From JALORV01 sp963703945 (GTDB lineage: Bacteria; Pseudomonadota; Gammaproteobacteria; Burkholderiales; Burkholderiaceae_F), in NCBI GenBank assembly GCA_963703945.1, contig CAVPGM010000009.1, positions 62,001 through 126,000 on the forward strand: a DNA stretch of 64,000 nt. The letters run 5' to 3'. The notes under the pieces were generated by a model, which did not search any database, was not told where the DNA came from, and saw nothing but the letters and a program-made list of their open reading frames with translations. Of this stretch, positions 53,583 to 63,784 are shown piece by piece (the stretch's first letter is position 1; each line of letters opens with the position of its first letter). The translations under genes were made by a program, and so were the position numbers.

Positions 53583-54410
53583 ATGCTGAAAGCCCTGGTC
53601 GGACGATGGTTGCGAGGGAGCGCGGTCGAGATTCCCGATTCGCTGTGGGAGGCGACGCTGGCAATGCTGCCGTTCGTTGCGCGCCTGTCGATCGCGGAAC
53701 GTGAGACGCTGCGGGCTCTGGCGAGCAGCCTGCTCGCAACCAAGCAGATGTCCGGCGCCGGCGGGCTCCAACTTACGGCAGCGATCCAGGTCAACGTCGC
53801 CGTGCAGGCCTGCCTGCCTGTGCTGAACCTTGGGCTCGAGTGGTATCGAGGGTGGAGCAGCATCATCGTGTACCCGGATGAATTCGTGGTGCCGCGCGCG
53901 GTCACTGACGACGCCGGCGTGATGCACGAGTACAGCGAGCCGCTGTCGGGCGAAGCGTGGCATGGCGGTCCGTTGCTGCTGTCGTGGGCAGATGCACAGC
54001 GCGCCACCACCGAGGGCGGGCTGCCCTATTCGGTGGTGATCCACGAGTTTGCACACAAGATCGATCTGCTCGATGGAGACGCCGATGGCATCCCGCCGTT
54101 CGCTGCGGCCTTGCATGCCGGTCTGCGCGCCGATCGCTGGGCGTCGATACTCGCCGAGACCTACCAGCGCTTTGTTGCCGAGCTCGAACTGATCGAAATG
54201 GAGCTGCCGGCAGAGATCGACCCCGACTCGGTCGAAGCCGACGCGCACTATGCGCGGCTGCCGCTGGACGCATACGCAGGCGACGACACGGCCGAGTTCT
54301 TTGCGGTGTCGTCCGAGACTTTTTTTGTCGATCCGAAGCGCCTGCAGATGGCGTTTCCGGACTGGTATCAGCAGCTCGCGGCCTTCTACCGGCAGGATCC
54401 GCTGCAATGA
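53583..54410 (+). CDS. MtfA-like zinc-dependent peptidase
   Basis: 275 residues of the M90 family, related to E. coli MtfA, a zinc aminopeptidase that senses the Mlc regulator. Zinc motif HEFAHK at 154-159, preceded by YPDEFVVP; the downstream FFAVSSETFF carries the third ligand Glu. ATG 53583 is preferred, because an earlier one (53529) lies inside the relA start. Divergent from relA with 52 bases between. The next gene overlaps by four bases (ATGA). Confidence 0.85.
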   Translation: MLKALVGRWLRGSAVEIPDSLWEATLAMLPFVARLSIAERETLRALASSLLATKQMSGAGGLQLTAAIQVNVAVQACLPVLNLGLEWYRGWSSIIVYPDEFVVPRAVTDDAGVMHEYSEPLSGEAWHGGPLLLSWADAQRATTEGGLPYSVVIHEFAHKIDLLDGDADGIPPFAAALHAGLRADRWASILAETYQRFVAELELIEMELPAEIDPDSVEADAHYARLPLDAYAGDDTAEFFAVSSETFFVDPKRLQMAFPDWYQQLAAFYRQDPLQ

Positions 54411-54898
54411 AGCAGTTGCTGATCGTCTACCACTCGATGACCGGCGCGGCGCGCCAGCTGGCGACGGCGGCCGCCGAAGGAGCCCGCGGCGAAGGTGGGG
54501 TGCGAACGACGCTGCTGCATGCCCCCGACGCGGATGCCTCTGCAGTGCTCGGTGCTGACGGGTATCTATTCGCGACGCCCGAGAACCTGGCGTCGATGGC
54601 AGGACTGATGAAGGATTTCTTCGACCGCATCTATTACGCCGTACTGGACCGAGTCAACGGGCGGCCGTATGCGGCGCTGATCGCCGCCGGCACCGACGGC
54701 ACCGGCGCCGAGCGCCAGCTACAGCGGATTGCCACCGGATTGCGGCTGCGTGAAGTAGCACCGGCGCTGATCGTCGTCAACGGCGCCCAGACACCGGAGG
54801 CGATCCTGGCGGCCAAGCAGGTGCCAGACGCGGATCTCGCCCGGGCCCGCGAACTCGGCGCAGCACTCGCGGCCGGACTGGCAACCGGAATCTTCTAG
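54407..54898 (+). CDS. flavodoxin-like NADPH-dependent FMN reductase family protein
   Basis: 163 residues with an FMN-binding start (LLIVYHSMTGAARQLATA, S-M-T-G phosphate loop) and GYLFATPENLASMAGLMKDFFDR, which resembles the second flavin loop. Probably an oxidoreductase using FMN, substrate unknown. Coupled to the peptidase by an ATGA overlap; convergent with the hydrolase gene, overlapping by four bases. Confidence 0.8.
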   Translation: MKQLLIVYHSMTGAARQLATAAAEGARGEGGVRTTLLHAPDADASAVLGADGYLFATPENLASMAGLMKDFFDRIYYAVLDRVNGRPYAALIAAGTDGTGAERQLQRIATGLRLREVAPALIVVNGAQTPEAILAAKQVPDADLARARELGAALAAGLATGIF

Positions 54899-55803
54899 GG
54901 TCGGTTGAGCAGGAAATTCCTGACCACCGCAATCTCGTTCGCTGGCATGAAGGTCGGCGCATGCCCGACTCCGGGAACTTCCACGACGGTCGGTCGAGGT
55001 CCGCGTCGAGACATCTCCGCTGCGGTCTCAGGCAACAGCAGGTCCGATTCCGCTCCGCGCACCAGCAACGTTCGCGCGGTGATGCGGTCGTACAGCTGCC
55101 AGGTGGCCGCCTCGCCGGCCGCGGCCGTCTCCGGCGTCGCCGCGCGGAACGGCACGGAAATCGATGGGTCGTAGCGATACACGTAACGGTCGCCGTCGAG
55201 CCGCAAAGCTGGCGTCACGAGTTCGCGCCACTCCTCGGGTGTCTTCAGGCCGAACGGTGCAGCGACCACCGACTGGTACTGCGCCGCCTCGTCAATGCTG
55301 GCGAACGAGATCGGCTGGCCAACGTAGGTGCCGATGCGCGCGAGCGCCACAGGACCCAGCGTCGGACCGACATCGTTGATCACCAGCTGCCGTATCGGCG
55401 ATCCTGCCTGTCCGGCGAGCCCGATTCCGATCAGTCCGCCCATCGACGTGCCGACCCAGTCGACCTGGTCGACGTCCAGTCGCGCGATCAGCGTGACCAT
55501 GTCGGCGACGTACTGTGGAATGGCGTAATACGCGGGGTTCTTCAGCCAGTCGCTTGCGCCTCGACCGACCACATCAGGACACACCACGCGATAGCGGTCG
55601 CGCATGGCGCGGGCCAGTCGATCGAAGTCGCGGCCGAGACGCGTCAGGCCGTGCACGCACAGCAGCGCCTCCGGATTGTCCTCGTCACCCCATTCGGCGT
55701 ACGCCATCCGATGCAGCCCGACTGGACTGCAGCAGGTGACATGGCGGATTCGCGGCGCGTCTCCATGGTCTGCCCCGCGATTCGATGCGTCGTGTGCGTT
55801 CAC
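54895..55803 (-). CDS. alpha/beta hydrolase
   Basis: 302-residue hydrolase. Oxyanion loop CVHGLTRLGRDFD, nucleophile elbow VGTSMGGLIG (Ser), and the catalytic His in VPGVGHAPTF. No signal peptide. Substrate unknown. It is divergent from a 3-hydroxybutyrate dehydrogenase gene 68 bases away, which suggests, but does not show, a role in hydroxybutyrate ester metabolism. Confidence 0.85.
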   Translation of the reverse strand: MNAHDASNRGADHGDAPRIRHVTCCSPVGLHRMAYAEWGDEDNPEALLCVHGLTRLGRDFDRLARAMRDRYRVVCPDVVGRGASDWLKNPAYYAIPQYVADMVTLIARLDVDQVDWVGTSMGGLIGIGLAGQAGSPIRQLVINDVGPTLGPVALARIGTYVGQPISFASIDEAAQYQSVVAAPFGLKTPEEWRELVTPALRLDGDRYVYRYDPSISVPFRAATPETAAAGEAATWQLYDRITARTLLVRGAESDLLLPETAAEMSRRGPRPTVVEVPGVGHAPTFMPANEIAVVRNFLLNRP

Positions 55804-55871
55804 GCTCTGCCCTCCCGCAAAAATTGTAATCGCCCGGTGGCATACTCCATCTCGCGTCTAGGAGAGACATC

Positions 55872-56651
55872 ATGCTCAAGGGCAAGACAGCGCTGGTCAC
55901 TGGATCAACCAGCGGAATCGGACTGGGAATCGCCAGCGCGCTGGCACGCGAAGGCGCCCACATCGTGGTCAACGGCTTCGGCGAGCCGGCGATGATCGCG
56001 GCAGCGGAAAAGCAGTTGCAGGCGTTCGGGGTCAAGACGCTTTACCACGGCGCCGACATGAGCAAGCCGGCGCAGATCGAAGATATGGTGCGTAAGGCGG
56101 AGGTGGCGTTCGGGAAGATCGACATCCTGGTCAACAACGCCGGTATCCAGCACGTGGCACCGGTCGAGGAGTTCCCGGTCGAGCGCTGGGACGCGATCAT
56201 CGCGATCAACCTGACTTCGGCCTTCCATGCGACGCGCCTTGCACTGCCGAAGATGAAGCAGGCTGGCTGGGGCCGCATCATCAATGTCGCCTCGGTGCAC
56301 GGTCTGGTCGGGTCGGCCGAAAAATCGGCCTACGTCGCGGCCAAACACGGCATCGTCGGATTCACGAAGTCCATTGCGCTGGAAACCGCGCAAACGGGCG
56401 TCACGGTCAATGCGATTTGTCCCGGCTGGGTCCTGACTCCGCTGGTCCAGACCCAGGTCGACGCACGTGCAAAGCGCGACAAGCTGAGCGACGCCGACGC
56501 GCGCAGGGCGCTGCTGGGTGAAAAGCAGCCGTCGATGGAGTTCGTCACGGTCGAGCAACTGGCCGGGCTGGCCGTCTACTTCTGTTCGCCGGCCGCCGAC
56601 CAGGTGCGCGGCGTTGCATGGAACGTCGACGGCGGCTGGTGCGCGCAGTAA
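55872..56651 (+). CDS. bdhA: 3-hydroxybutyrate dehydrogenase (short-chain dehydrogenase)
   Basis: 259 residues, SDR family. NAD motif TGSTSGIGLGIA at residues 10-21, NNAG, and active-site Ser (INVASVHG) with Tyr-Lys (SAYVAAKHG). The C-terminal stretch and the GWVLTPLVQTQ segment are of the hydroxybutyrate dehydrogenase type that oxidises 3-hydroxybutyrate to acetoacetate in PHB turnover. AGGAGA lies five bases before the ATG. Convergent with the transglutaminase gene, four bases apart. Confidence 0.85.
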   Translation: MLKGKTALVTGSTSGIGLGIASALAREGAHIVVNGFGEPAMIAAAEKQLQAFGVKTLYHGADMSKPAQIEDMVRKAEVAFGKIDILVNNAGIQHVAPVEEFPVERWDAIIAINLTSAFHATRLALPKMKQAGWGRIINVASVHGLVGSAEKSAYVAAKHGIVGFTKSIALETAQTGVTVNAICPGWVLTPLVQTQVDARAKRDKLSDADARRALLGEKQPSMEFVTVEQLAGLAVYFCSPAADQVRGVAWNVDGGWCAQ

Positions 56652-56655
56652 CCGC

Positions 56656-57558
56656 TCACGCGGCCAGATCGACGAACGGAACGACGGCGACCGCGACCTC
56701 GAGCGTCTGATCGGCGCCGCCGCGGACAACGCCGCGCAGCGGCACAACATCACCGTAGTCGCGGCCGACGGCGACCGTCACGTGGCTGGCCGCGGGCAGC
56801 ACGGCGTTGGTCGGGTCCAGATCCACCCATCCGAGGACCGGGCACCAGATCGACACCCACGCATGCGAAGCATCGGCGCCTAGCAGGCGCGGCTCGGCAG
56901 CGGATGGTCGCGTCAGCAGATAGCCGCTGACGTAGCGTGCCGGCAGTCCGAGCGCACGCAGCATGCCGAGCATCAGGTGCGCAAAGTCCTGGCACACGCC
57001 GCGCCGTTGCTGGAACACCTCGACCAGCGGTGTGCCGACATCGGTGACCCCGGACTCGTAGGCGAAGTCGCTGTGGATCCGTTCCATCAGGTCGATCGCT
57101 GCTTGCAGGTACGAGCGGCCCGACGGGAAACTGGGCTCCGCATAGTCGCGCAGAGCCGGCTCCAGCGGAACATACGGCGATTCATAGACGAACTCGCTCG
57201 CCGGCAGGAACTTCCCTCCCGATGTGTACCGCATCCCGGTCGCGACTGCGTCCCACGCCGTCCCGCTCGAAGGATCAGGCGGTGCGGGCGACGATTCCAG
57301 CCAAACGCGACTCTCGGCCCGCACCGTAAGCGTTTCGTGCGGCATATAGAGGGCGAACTCGGTGCGAACGTTTCCGAATGAGTCGACTGCGTTGGCGCTG
57401 CGCGAGGGGGGCGGGTCGATGATCAGCGCGAAGTCGTCGACGCGCTGTCTTCCGCCGTCGTGCGGATGCAGATAGGCGCAGTGATAAGCAACTTCGACCC
57501 GCGACGCATAGCTCGTGACGGTCTGGTGAGAAACCTGCAGATCGATGCCCGGATTCAT
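56656..57558 (-). CDS. bacterial transglutaminase-like protein
   Basis: 300 residues. N-terminal bacterial transglutaminase N domain (residues 1-90) followed by the papain-like core with Cys189 (RRGVCQDFAHL), His232 (DASHAWVSIW) and Asp248 (VDLDPTNA), an intact triad. Start ATG 57558; a frame open to 57615 runs into the hairpin-rich spacer. No signal peptide. Last gene of the ATP-grasp set, 153 bases after the previous gene. Confidence 0.92.
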   Translation of the reverse strand: MNPGIDLQVSHQTVTSYASRVEVAYHCAYLHPHDGGRQRVDDFALIIDPPPSRSANAVDSFGNVRTEFALYMPHETLTVRAESRVWLESSPAPPDPSSGTAWDAVATGMRYTSGGKFLPASEFVYESPYVPLEPALRDYAEPSFPSGRSYLQAAIDLMERIHSDFAYESGVTDVGTPLVEVFQQRRGVCQDFAHLMLGMLRALGLPARYVSGYLLTRPSAAEPRLLGADASHAWVSIWCPVLGWVDLDPTNAVLPAASHVTVAVGRDYGDVVPLRGVVRGGADQTLEVAVAVVPFVDLAA

Positions 57559-57711
57559 GTCGCCCCCTTCGCCCTGCGGGCTCTCCCCCCGGGGGGCTGA
57601 GGGCCGCGGCCCCAAGCCGACCTGCGTCGGCTTGGACGGCCCGAAGAGCGGTCGCGTCTCGCGACCGCGCGGCCTGCAAGGCCGAGCGCCTTCGGAGCGG
57701 CCGGGCGGCGC
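57559..57711. repeat. palindrome-dense spacer between ATP-grasp and transglutaminase genes
   Basis: Perfect inverted repeats are packed into 153 bases: AAGCCGAC-CTGC-GTCGGCTT (57614-57633), GCGGTCGCG-TCT-CGCGACCGC (57648-57668), CTCCCCCCGGGGGG-type stem near 57585, and GGCC-TGCAA-GGCC. No ORF of interest. The loop CTGC also occurs in the hairpin at 20287. Might act as a terminator or processing site between the two genes. Confidence 0.75.
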
Positions 57712-60267
57712 TCATGCATGCACCGTCCGGAACTCGGCGGAAGCGTGGCTGAAGTAGCGCTCATCGATGTCATCGGACAGCGCCCGGGTGCCGTGCACAA
57801 GCCGCTCGCAGAGTTGCAGCAGCACCGCGTGCGGCCCGACCCCGTCATGCTGGCACAGCACGTCGAGCGTCGGCCAATCGCGCTGCGCCGGCAGGTGCAG
57901 CAGCAACTCGCCTGCCCCAGGCACACCAAGCCGCTCGATCTGCTCGACCAGACGGCGCGCGACGCCGCGCAGTGAACGCGGGTTCGCCTGTTCCTGGACC
58001 AGCAAGTCGATCAGCGGGGCAGTCTCCAGCCGGCGCTGGTAAAGCGCCCGATAGGTGATCGTGCTGTCGAACAGCTGCAACAGCAGATCGAAACCGTCGT
58101 CGCGAGCGACCGCACCGCTGGAGAACGACAGCTGCAGCGTCCGTGCCAGGACGCCGAGCCGCTCAAGCTGTCTCCCGATGGTCATCAGGCGCCAGCCGTC
58201 GTCGCGTGTCATGTGATCGACCTGCGCGCCGGTGATCGCCGACAGCTGAATTGCAAGGCGCCCGAGGATCGACACAGCTTCGTCGGGCGAAAAGAACTTG
58301 CTCTCGGCAGCAGCGGCGCAATCCGCGCGAAACCGCTCGGCCGTGACCGCGATCAGCCGCCAGTGATCGGCTGAAAGCCGATCACGGATGTGGCCCGCGC
58401 CTCGCACCAGGGCTTCGAGGGCGAACGCCACGCTCGGCCGTTCCTCGGCATCAGCAAGGCCGGAGATCAGCGTTCGCTCGAACACGGTCACCGACTGCGA
58501 CGGGGCCGGCACGCCGGCCGGCACCAGGCCTTGTTCCTCGCACATCGTCGCAAGCGCCCCCAATACCGGGGACGGCGCACGCGCGTCGTCGCCGAGTAAA
58601 GTCAGGGCGGCGCGCGCGAGCCGAACCGAATGGTCGCAGCGTTCCGAGTAGCGGCCCATCCAGAAAAGGTTCTCGGCGGCGCGGCTCGAAACGGTGCGCC
58701 GCCTCCCTGCCAGTTCCGCGGCCCGCAGCGGCGTCGGCAGCATCGAAAAGGAATCGACCTGCCCTGATGTCTGCACCCAGGTATCCTGGCTGGCGCCGCC
58801 CCGCTGCATCGAAACGATCCTCTGCTCGCGCTGAGCGATCCGCGTGAGTCCTCCGGGCATCACATGCCAGCGGTCATCGCCGTCCCGGATCGTGAATACC
58901 CGCACCATCGCCGCCCGGGGCATCAGCGCGCCATCGCGCCAGGTCGGTGCTTGTGGCAAGGGCAGGTACGCCTGCACCGTGTGGGCATCCGGGTCGGACT
59001 CGATGCGCTCGCGCAGTGCCCTCGCCTGCGAAGCATCGAGCGAGGCACCGATCACCGCTTCCAGCCCGGGGCGTCGGCCCGAGGGCGGGTAAGTCGGCTT
59101 CACCACCTTGTCCGTCAGATCCTCGGCGACCTGGCGGAACGCCGCCTGCTCGCCGCACCACCACGAGGCGAGCGATGGCAGGCGCAATCCCTCGCCCAGC
59201 TCACGCTCCGCGATCGCGGGAAGGAAACCGTTGATCGCCGGTGATTCCAGGAATCCGGAGCCCAACGCATTCGCGACCAGGACCTTGCCAGCCCGGATCG
59301 ACTGCAGCAATCCGGGTACACCAAGCGTGGAGTCCTGACGCAACTCGAGCGGATCGCAGAAATCGTCGTCGAGGCGCCGCAGGATGCCGTGCACTGGCAG
59401 CAGGCCATGCAGCGCCTTCAGGAAGACGCGGTCATCGCGCACCGTCAGGTCGCTGCCCTCCACCAGAGGAATGCCGAGGTAGCGCGCCAGATAGGCATGC
59501 TCGAAGTAGGTTTCGTTGTAGGGGCCCGGAGTCAACAGCACGATCCGGGCCGACTCGCCGTCACCACTGGGGCTGCAGCGCTGCAGCGTATCGAGCAGGC
59601 AGCGAAAGCTCGCCGCCAGCCGCTGCACCTTCATGCGTCGGAACGCATCGGGAAAGAGGCGCGAGATGATGAGCCGGTTCTGCAGTGCGTAGCCCAGCCC
59701 CGAGGGAGCCTGCGTGCGGTTGCCCACGACCCACCACTGGCCGTCGCTCGCGCGCGCGACGTCAAACGCCACGATGTGCAGGAATGTTCCGCCGGCCGGC
59801 CGCGATCCGACCAGCGGTCGCAGGTAACCGGGATGACCGAATACCAGGGCCGGCGGCAGCAGGTTCTCGGCCAGCAGCTGCTGCGGACCATAGATGTCGC
59901 GCATGATGGCCGACATCAGCGCGGCGCGCTGTGCCAGCCCGGCCTCGAGCTCAGACCACTCCTCGGCATTGATAAGGAACGGCAGCAGGTCGAGCGACCA
60001 CGGCCGCTCGCTCAAGCCGTCTTCGCTGTAGACGTTGTAGGTAATGCCGTCTTCGCGAACCTGACGCTCGATGGTCGCGCGTCGCCGCGACATGTCCCGG
60101 AAGCCGCCGACGCCGAGATGCCCGAAGAACTTGCGCCAGCCTGGACGCAGCGCTCCATCGGGTGCGCGCAGTTCATCGTAGTGGCCGGGCTGCGCCGGCG
60201 CGGCGAGGTTCGCCACCAGTCGCGCGACATCGCGCTCCGGATCCGAATCGAACAGGCTCTGTGTCAC
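57712..60267 (-). CDS. circularly permuted type 2 ATP-grasp protein fused to alpha-E domain
   Basis: 851 residues. First half (to about 490): circularly permuted ATP-grasp of the DUF404/DUF407 kind (WRKFFGHLGVGGFRDMSRRR, VFGHPGYLRPLVGSRPAGG, VLLTPGPYNETYFEHAYLAR, NALGSGFLESPAINGFLPAI). Second half (from about 540): alpha-helical alpha-E domain (AENLFWMGRYSERCDHSVRL, MTIGRQLERLGVLARTL). Members are predicted peptide or amide ligases without known product. Many genomes keep the two parts in separate genes. 55 bases after the DUF2126 gene. Confidence 0.9.
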   Translation of the reverse strand: MTQSLFDSDPERDVARLVANLAAPAQPGHYDELRAPDGALRPGWRKFFGHLGVGGFRDMSRRRATIERQVREDGITYNVYSEDGLSERPWSLDLLPFLINAEEWSELEAGLAQRAALMSAIMRDIYGPQQLLAENLLPPALVFGHPGYLRPLVGSRPAGGTFLHIVAFDVARASDGQWWVVGNRTQAPSGLGYALQNRLIISRLFPDAFRRMKVQRLAASFRCLLDTLQRCSPSGDGESARIVLLTPGPYNETYFEHAYLARYLGIPLVEGSDLTVRDDRVFLKALHGLLPVHGILRRLDDDFCDPLELRQDSTLGVPGLLQSIRAGKVLVANALGSGFLESPAINGFLPAIAERELGEGLRLPSLASWWCGEQAAFRQVAEDLTDKVVKPTYPPSGRRPGLEAVIGASLDASQARALRERIESDPDAHTVQAYLPLPQAPTWRDGALMPRAAMVRVFTIRDGDDRWHVMPGGLTRIAQREQRIVSMQRGGASQDTWVQTSGQVDSFSMLPTPLRAAELAGRRRTVSSRAAENLFWMGRYSERCDHSVRLARAALTLLGDDARAPSPVLGALATMCEEQGLVPAGVPAPSQSVTVFERTLISGLADAEERPSVAFALEALVRGAGHIRDRLSADHWRLIAVTAERFRADCAAAAESKFFSPDEAVSILGRLAIQLSAITGAQVDHMTRDDGWRLMTIGRQLERLGVLARTLQLSFSSGAVARDDGFDLLLQLFDSTITYRALYQRRLETAPLIDLLVQEQANPRSLRGVARRLVEQIERLGVPGAGELLLHLPAQRDWPTLDVLCQHDGVGPHAVLLQLCERLVHGTRALSDDIDERYFSHASAEFRTVHA

Positions 60268-60322
60268 GCCTTGGGCGAGGTCTGCGCCAGCTGCGGTTCA
60301 GTTCCGCAATGAACGCGCACCA

Positions 60323-63300
60323 TCACAAACGACGAAGATCGAGCGTAAACGGAAACTCGAGATTCGGCTGTGGCGCCGATACCACCATGCGTCCGGGCGT
60401 ATGGCCCATCTGGAAGAAGCGCGCCAGTCGCCGGCTTTCGGCTTCGTAGGCATTCACCGGAAAGGTGACGTAGTTGCGACCACCGGGGTGCGCCACGTAG
60501 TACTGGCAGCCGCCGAGCGAGCGCTCCATCCACGTGTCGACCAGATCAAAGCTCAGCGGCGCATGGACGCCGATGGTCGGATGCAGCGCCGCGGCCGGCT
60601 GCCACGCGCGATAGCGCACTCCGGCGACGAATTCACCGGAGCGCCCGGTCGGGTTCAGGGGAATGGCATGTCCATTGACAGTCACGACATGGCGACTGTC
60701 GTTCAGCCCGTTGACCTTGACTTCGACGCGCTCGAGCGAGGAATCGACATAGCGCACAGTCCCACCCGCCGCGCCCTCCTCGCCCATCACATGCCAGGGC
60801 TCCAGCGCACCACGGATACTCAGGCGTACACCGCGAGACGCCATTTCGCCCAGCAAGGGGAAGCGAAACTCGAAGTGCGGCGCGAACCATGCCGCATCCA
60901 TCGGGTAGCCCGCCTCGGTCAGCTCGACCAGCACATCTTCAAAATCCAGGGCGACGAAGGTTGGAAGCAGGAAGCGGTCGTGCAGCTCGGTACCCCAGCG
61001 CGTGAGCCGCTTCGAATAGGGCGTGCGCCAGAAGCTTGCCAGCAACGCGCGCAGCAGCAGTTGCTGCGCGAGGCTCATCTGCCAGTGCGGCGGCATTTCG
61101 AACGCGCGCATTTCGAGCAGGCCGAGTCTGCCGTTGGGTCCGTCGGGCGAATACAGCTTGTCGACGCAGAACTCGGCACGGTGCGTGTTGCCTGTCACAT
61201 CGATCAGGATGTTGCGCAATGCGCGATCGACCAGCCACGGCGGAGCATCCGCCGTATTGCCGCCGCGTCGACGCAGTTCCGCGAGCGCAATCTCCAGTTC
61301 GTAGACCTGATCGTTCCGCGCTTCATCGACACGCGGCGCCTGGCTGGTCGGCCCGATGAACAGACCCGAGAACAGGTACGACAGCGACGGATGGTTGTGC
61401 CAGTACGCAATCAGGCTGCCGAGCAGGTCGGGGCGTCGCAGGAACGGTGAGTCGCCGGCCGTGGCACCGCCCATCACGATGTGGTTGCCGCCGCCGGTGC
61501 CCGTATGCCGCCCGTCCAGCATGAACTTCTCGGTCGACAGGCGTGACAACCGCGCCGCTTCGTACAGAAACGCCGTGTGGTCGACGAGTTCGGTCCAGCT
61601 TGCTGCCGGGTGTATGTTGACTTCGATGACTCCGGGATCGGGTGTGACCTGCAACACCTTGAGGCGCGGGTCGCGCGGCGGCGGGTAGCCTTCAAGCACG
61701 ATCCTCACGCCCAGTTCGGCAGCGGTCGCTTCGACTGCTGCCAGCAGCGCCAGGTAGTCCTCCAGCGCCGGCAGCGGCGGCATGAAGACATACAGCACGC
61801 CCGTTTGTTCGCCCTTGGCCTTCGGCGGCCGGTCCGCTGGCGCGCCGCGGATCGCGCACTTCGACGCACAGCGCCGTATGCGTGATCCCGGCGGCCGATT
61901 CGAAGCGCTGCGGCGCTCGATCCGGTGAAGGGACGCGCGGGCCTGTCCCCGTTCCCGTTGAGCGTTCGTCGGCACGCGACTGTGGCTCGAAGCCGGCCTG
62001 CAGCGCCACCGAGCCGCCTTCGGCGAATCCACCTCCGACCGCATGCGGTGTGTACTGGGCGCGGATGTCGGCATGCAGCGGAAGCGCCGCGCGCGGCGCG
62101 AACGGATCGCGTTCTTCCAGCCACGGACGATCCTCGGGAGCGGCCCACGGCAGAGAGTCGAGCGGCAGCCGATAACCCATCGGCGAATCGCCTGGGGTCA
62201 GGCTCATGCGCTCGTCGCGCAGGAACCACGCACTGCTGGCCCAGGCAGGCTTGTCGCCGTTCGAACTCTCGCGACGAATCGGCAGCGCGTATCCGACCGG
62301 GCTCGACAGGCCGTGCTCAAACACACGTCGAAGACGCGCACGCTCGAGTTCGTCATCCAGGCGCGAATCGAACGGGTCGACGTTGATCGGCAGGCGCCGC
62401 TCGCGCCACAGGTAGTACCACGCGTCCTCATAACCAGGAAGGACATACTTCGAATCGATGCCCAGCCGCTTTATCAGCACACGCATGAAGCGCTCGGCAT
62501 CGTCGGTCGAGTAGGCCGAAGGCGAGCGCTCATCCGCGAGCAGCCGCGGATCACCCCAGCAAGGTTCGCCGTCGGACCTCCAGATGGCCGACAGCGCCCA
62601 GCGCGGCAGTTGTTCGCCGGGGTACCACTTGCCCTGCCCGAAGTGCAGGAAACCGCCGGCACCGTAGCGCTGCTTCAGCCGCAGCAGCAGATCGATCGCG
62701 CAACCGCGCTTGGTCGGACCCAGCGCCGTCGTGTTCCATTCCGCACCGTCGCGGTCGTCGATCGAAACGAAGGTCGGCTCGCCGCCCTGCGTCAGGCGCA
62801 CGTCCATCGCCTGCAGGTCGGCGTCGACCGCCTGCCCGAGCGCGTCGAGTTTCTGCCACTGCTCATCGGTGTAGGGGCGGGTAACGCGCGGCGCTTCGTA
62901 GATGCGCGAGATGCGCATCGTGTGCTCGAATTCGACCTTGGAGTCTTCAACAAGTCCGCTGACCGGCGCCGCGGTGGTCGGTTCCGGCGTGCAGGCCACC
63001 GGCAGATGACCCTCGCCGGCCAGCAAACCCGAGGTCGGATCCAGTCCGATCCAGCCGGCGCCCGGGAGATAGACCTCGCACCAGGCATGCAGGTCGGTGA
63101 AGTCGTGCTCGGTTCCCGAGGGACCGTCCAGCGCCTTGACGTCGGGCTTGAGCTGGATCAGGTAGCCCGAGACAAAGCGTGCGGCCAGCCCCAGCCGGCG
63201 CAGCACCTGCACCAGCAGCCATCCGGTATCACGGCACGAGCCAGCAGCCAGGCGCAAGGTTTCTTCCGGAGTCTGCACCCCGGGCTCGAGCCGGATCAGG

Positions 63301-63773
63301 TAGCGAATCTCATGCTGCAGCCTTTGATTGAGCGCCACCAGAAAGTCGATCGTGCGCTGTTCGCCCACATCGACCGTGTCGACAAAGTCCTTGAAGCGGG
63401 GTGTCAGCGGTTCCTGCGCCAGATACGGCTGCAGGTCGTGCCGCAGGCTCGATTCATAACTGAATGGGAACCTCTCTGCAGCGGGCTCGAGAAAGAAGTC
63501 GAACGGGTTGTAGACCGCCATCTGCGCAACGAGGTCTACCGTGACCTTGAACTCGGTGGTCTTCTCGGGAAATACCAGACGGGCAAGGTAGTTCGAGAAC
63601 GGATCCTGTTGCCAGTTGATGAAATGCAGGTCGGGCTCGACGCGCAGCGAGTACGACAGAACGGACGTCCGGCAGTGCGGTGCCGGACGCAGGCGAATGA
63701 CCTGCGGAGAAAGCGCCACCCTGCGGTCATAGCGATAGTGGGTGACATGGTTGAGTGCAACGTGGATCGACAC
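60323..63773 (-). CDS. transglutaminase-DUF2126 fusion protein, one frame break
   Basis: About 1149 residues once joined. N-terminal bacterial transglutaminase part with complete triad Cys180 (AAGSCRDTGW), His229 (TDLHAWCEVY) and Asp245 (IGLDPTSG). The large DUF2126 domain follows (LTQGGEPTFVSIDDRDGAEW, GFLHFGQGKWYPGEQLPRWA, and, after the break, RIVLEGYPPPRDPRL, VTPDPGVIEVNIHPA, DGRHTGTGGGNHIVMGG). That region is glutamine-synthetase-like or amidoligase-like in the literature's predictions. The break is at 61840-61860, with one surplus base. 11 bases after the preceding gene. Confidence 0.9.
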
Positions 63774-63784
63774 GGCGGTTCCGT

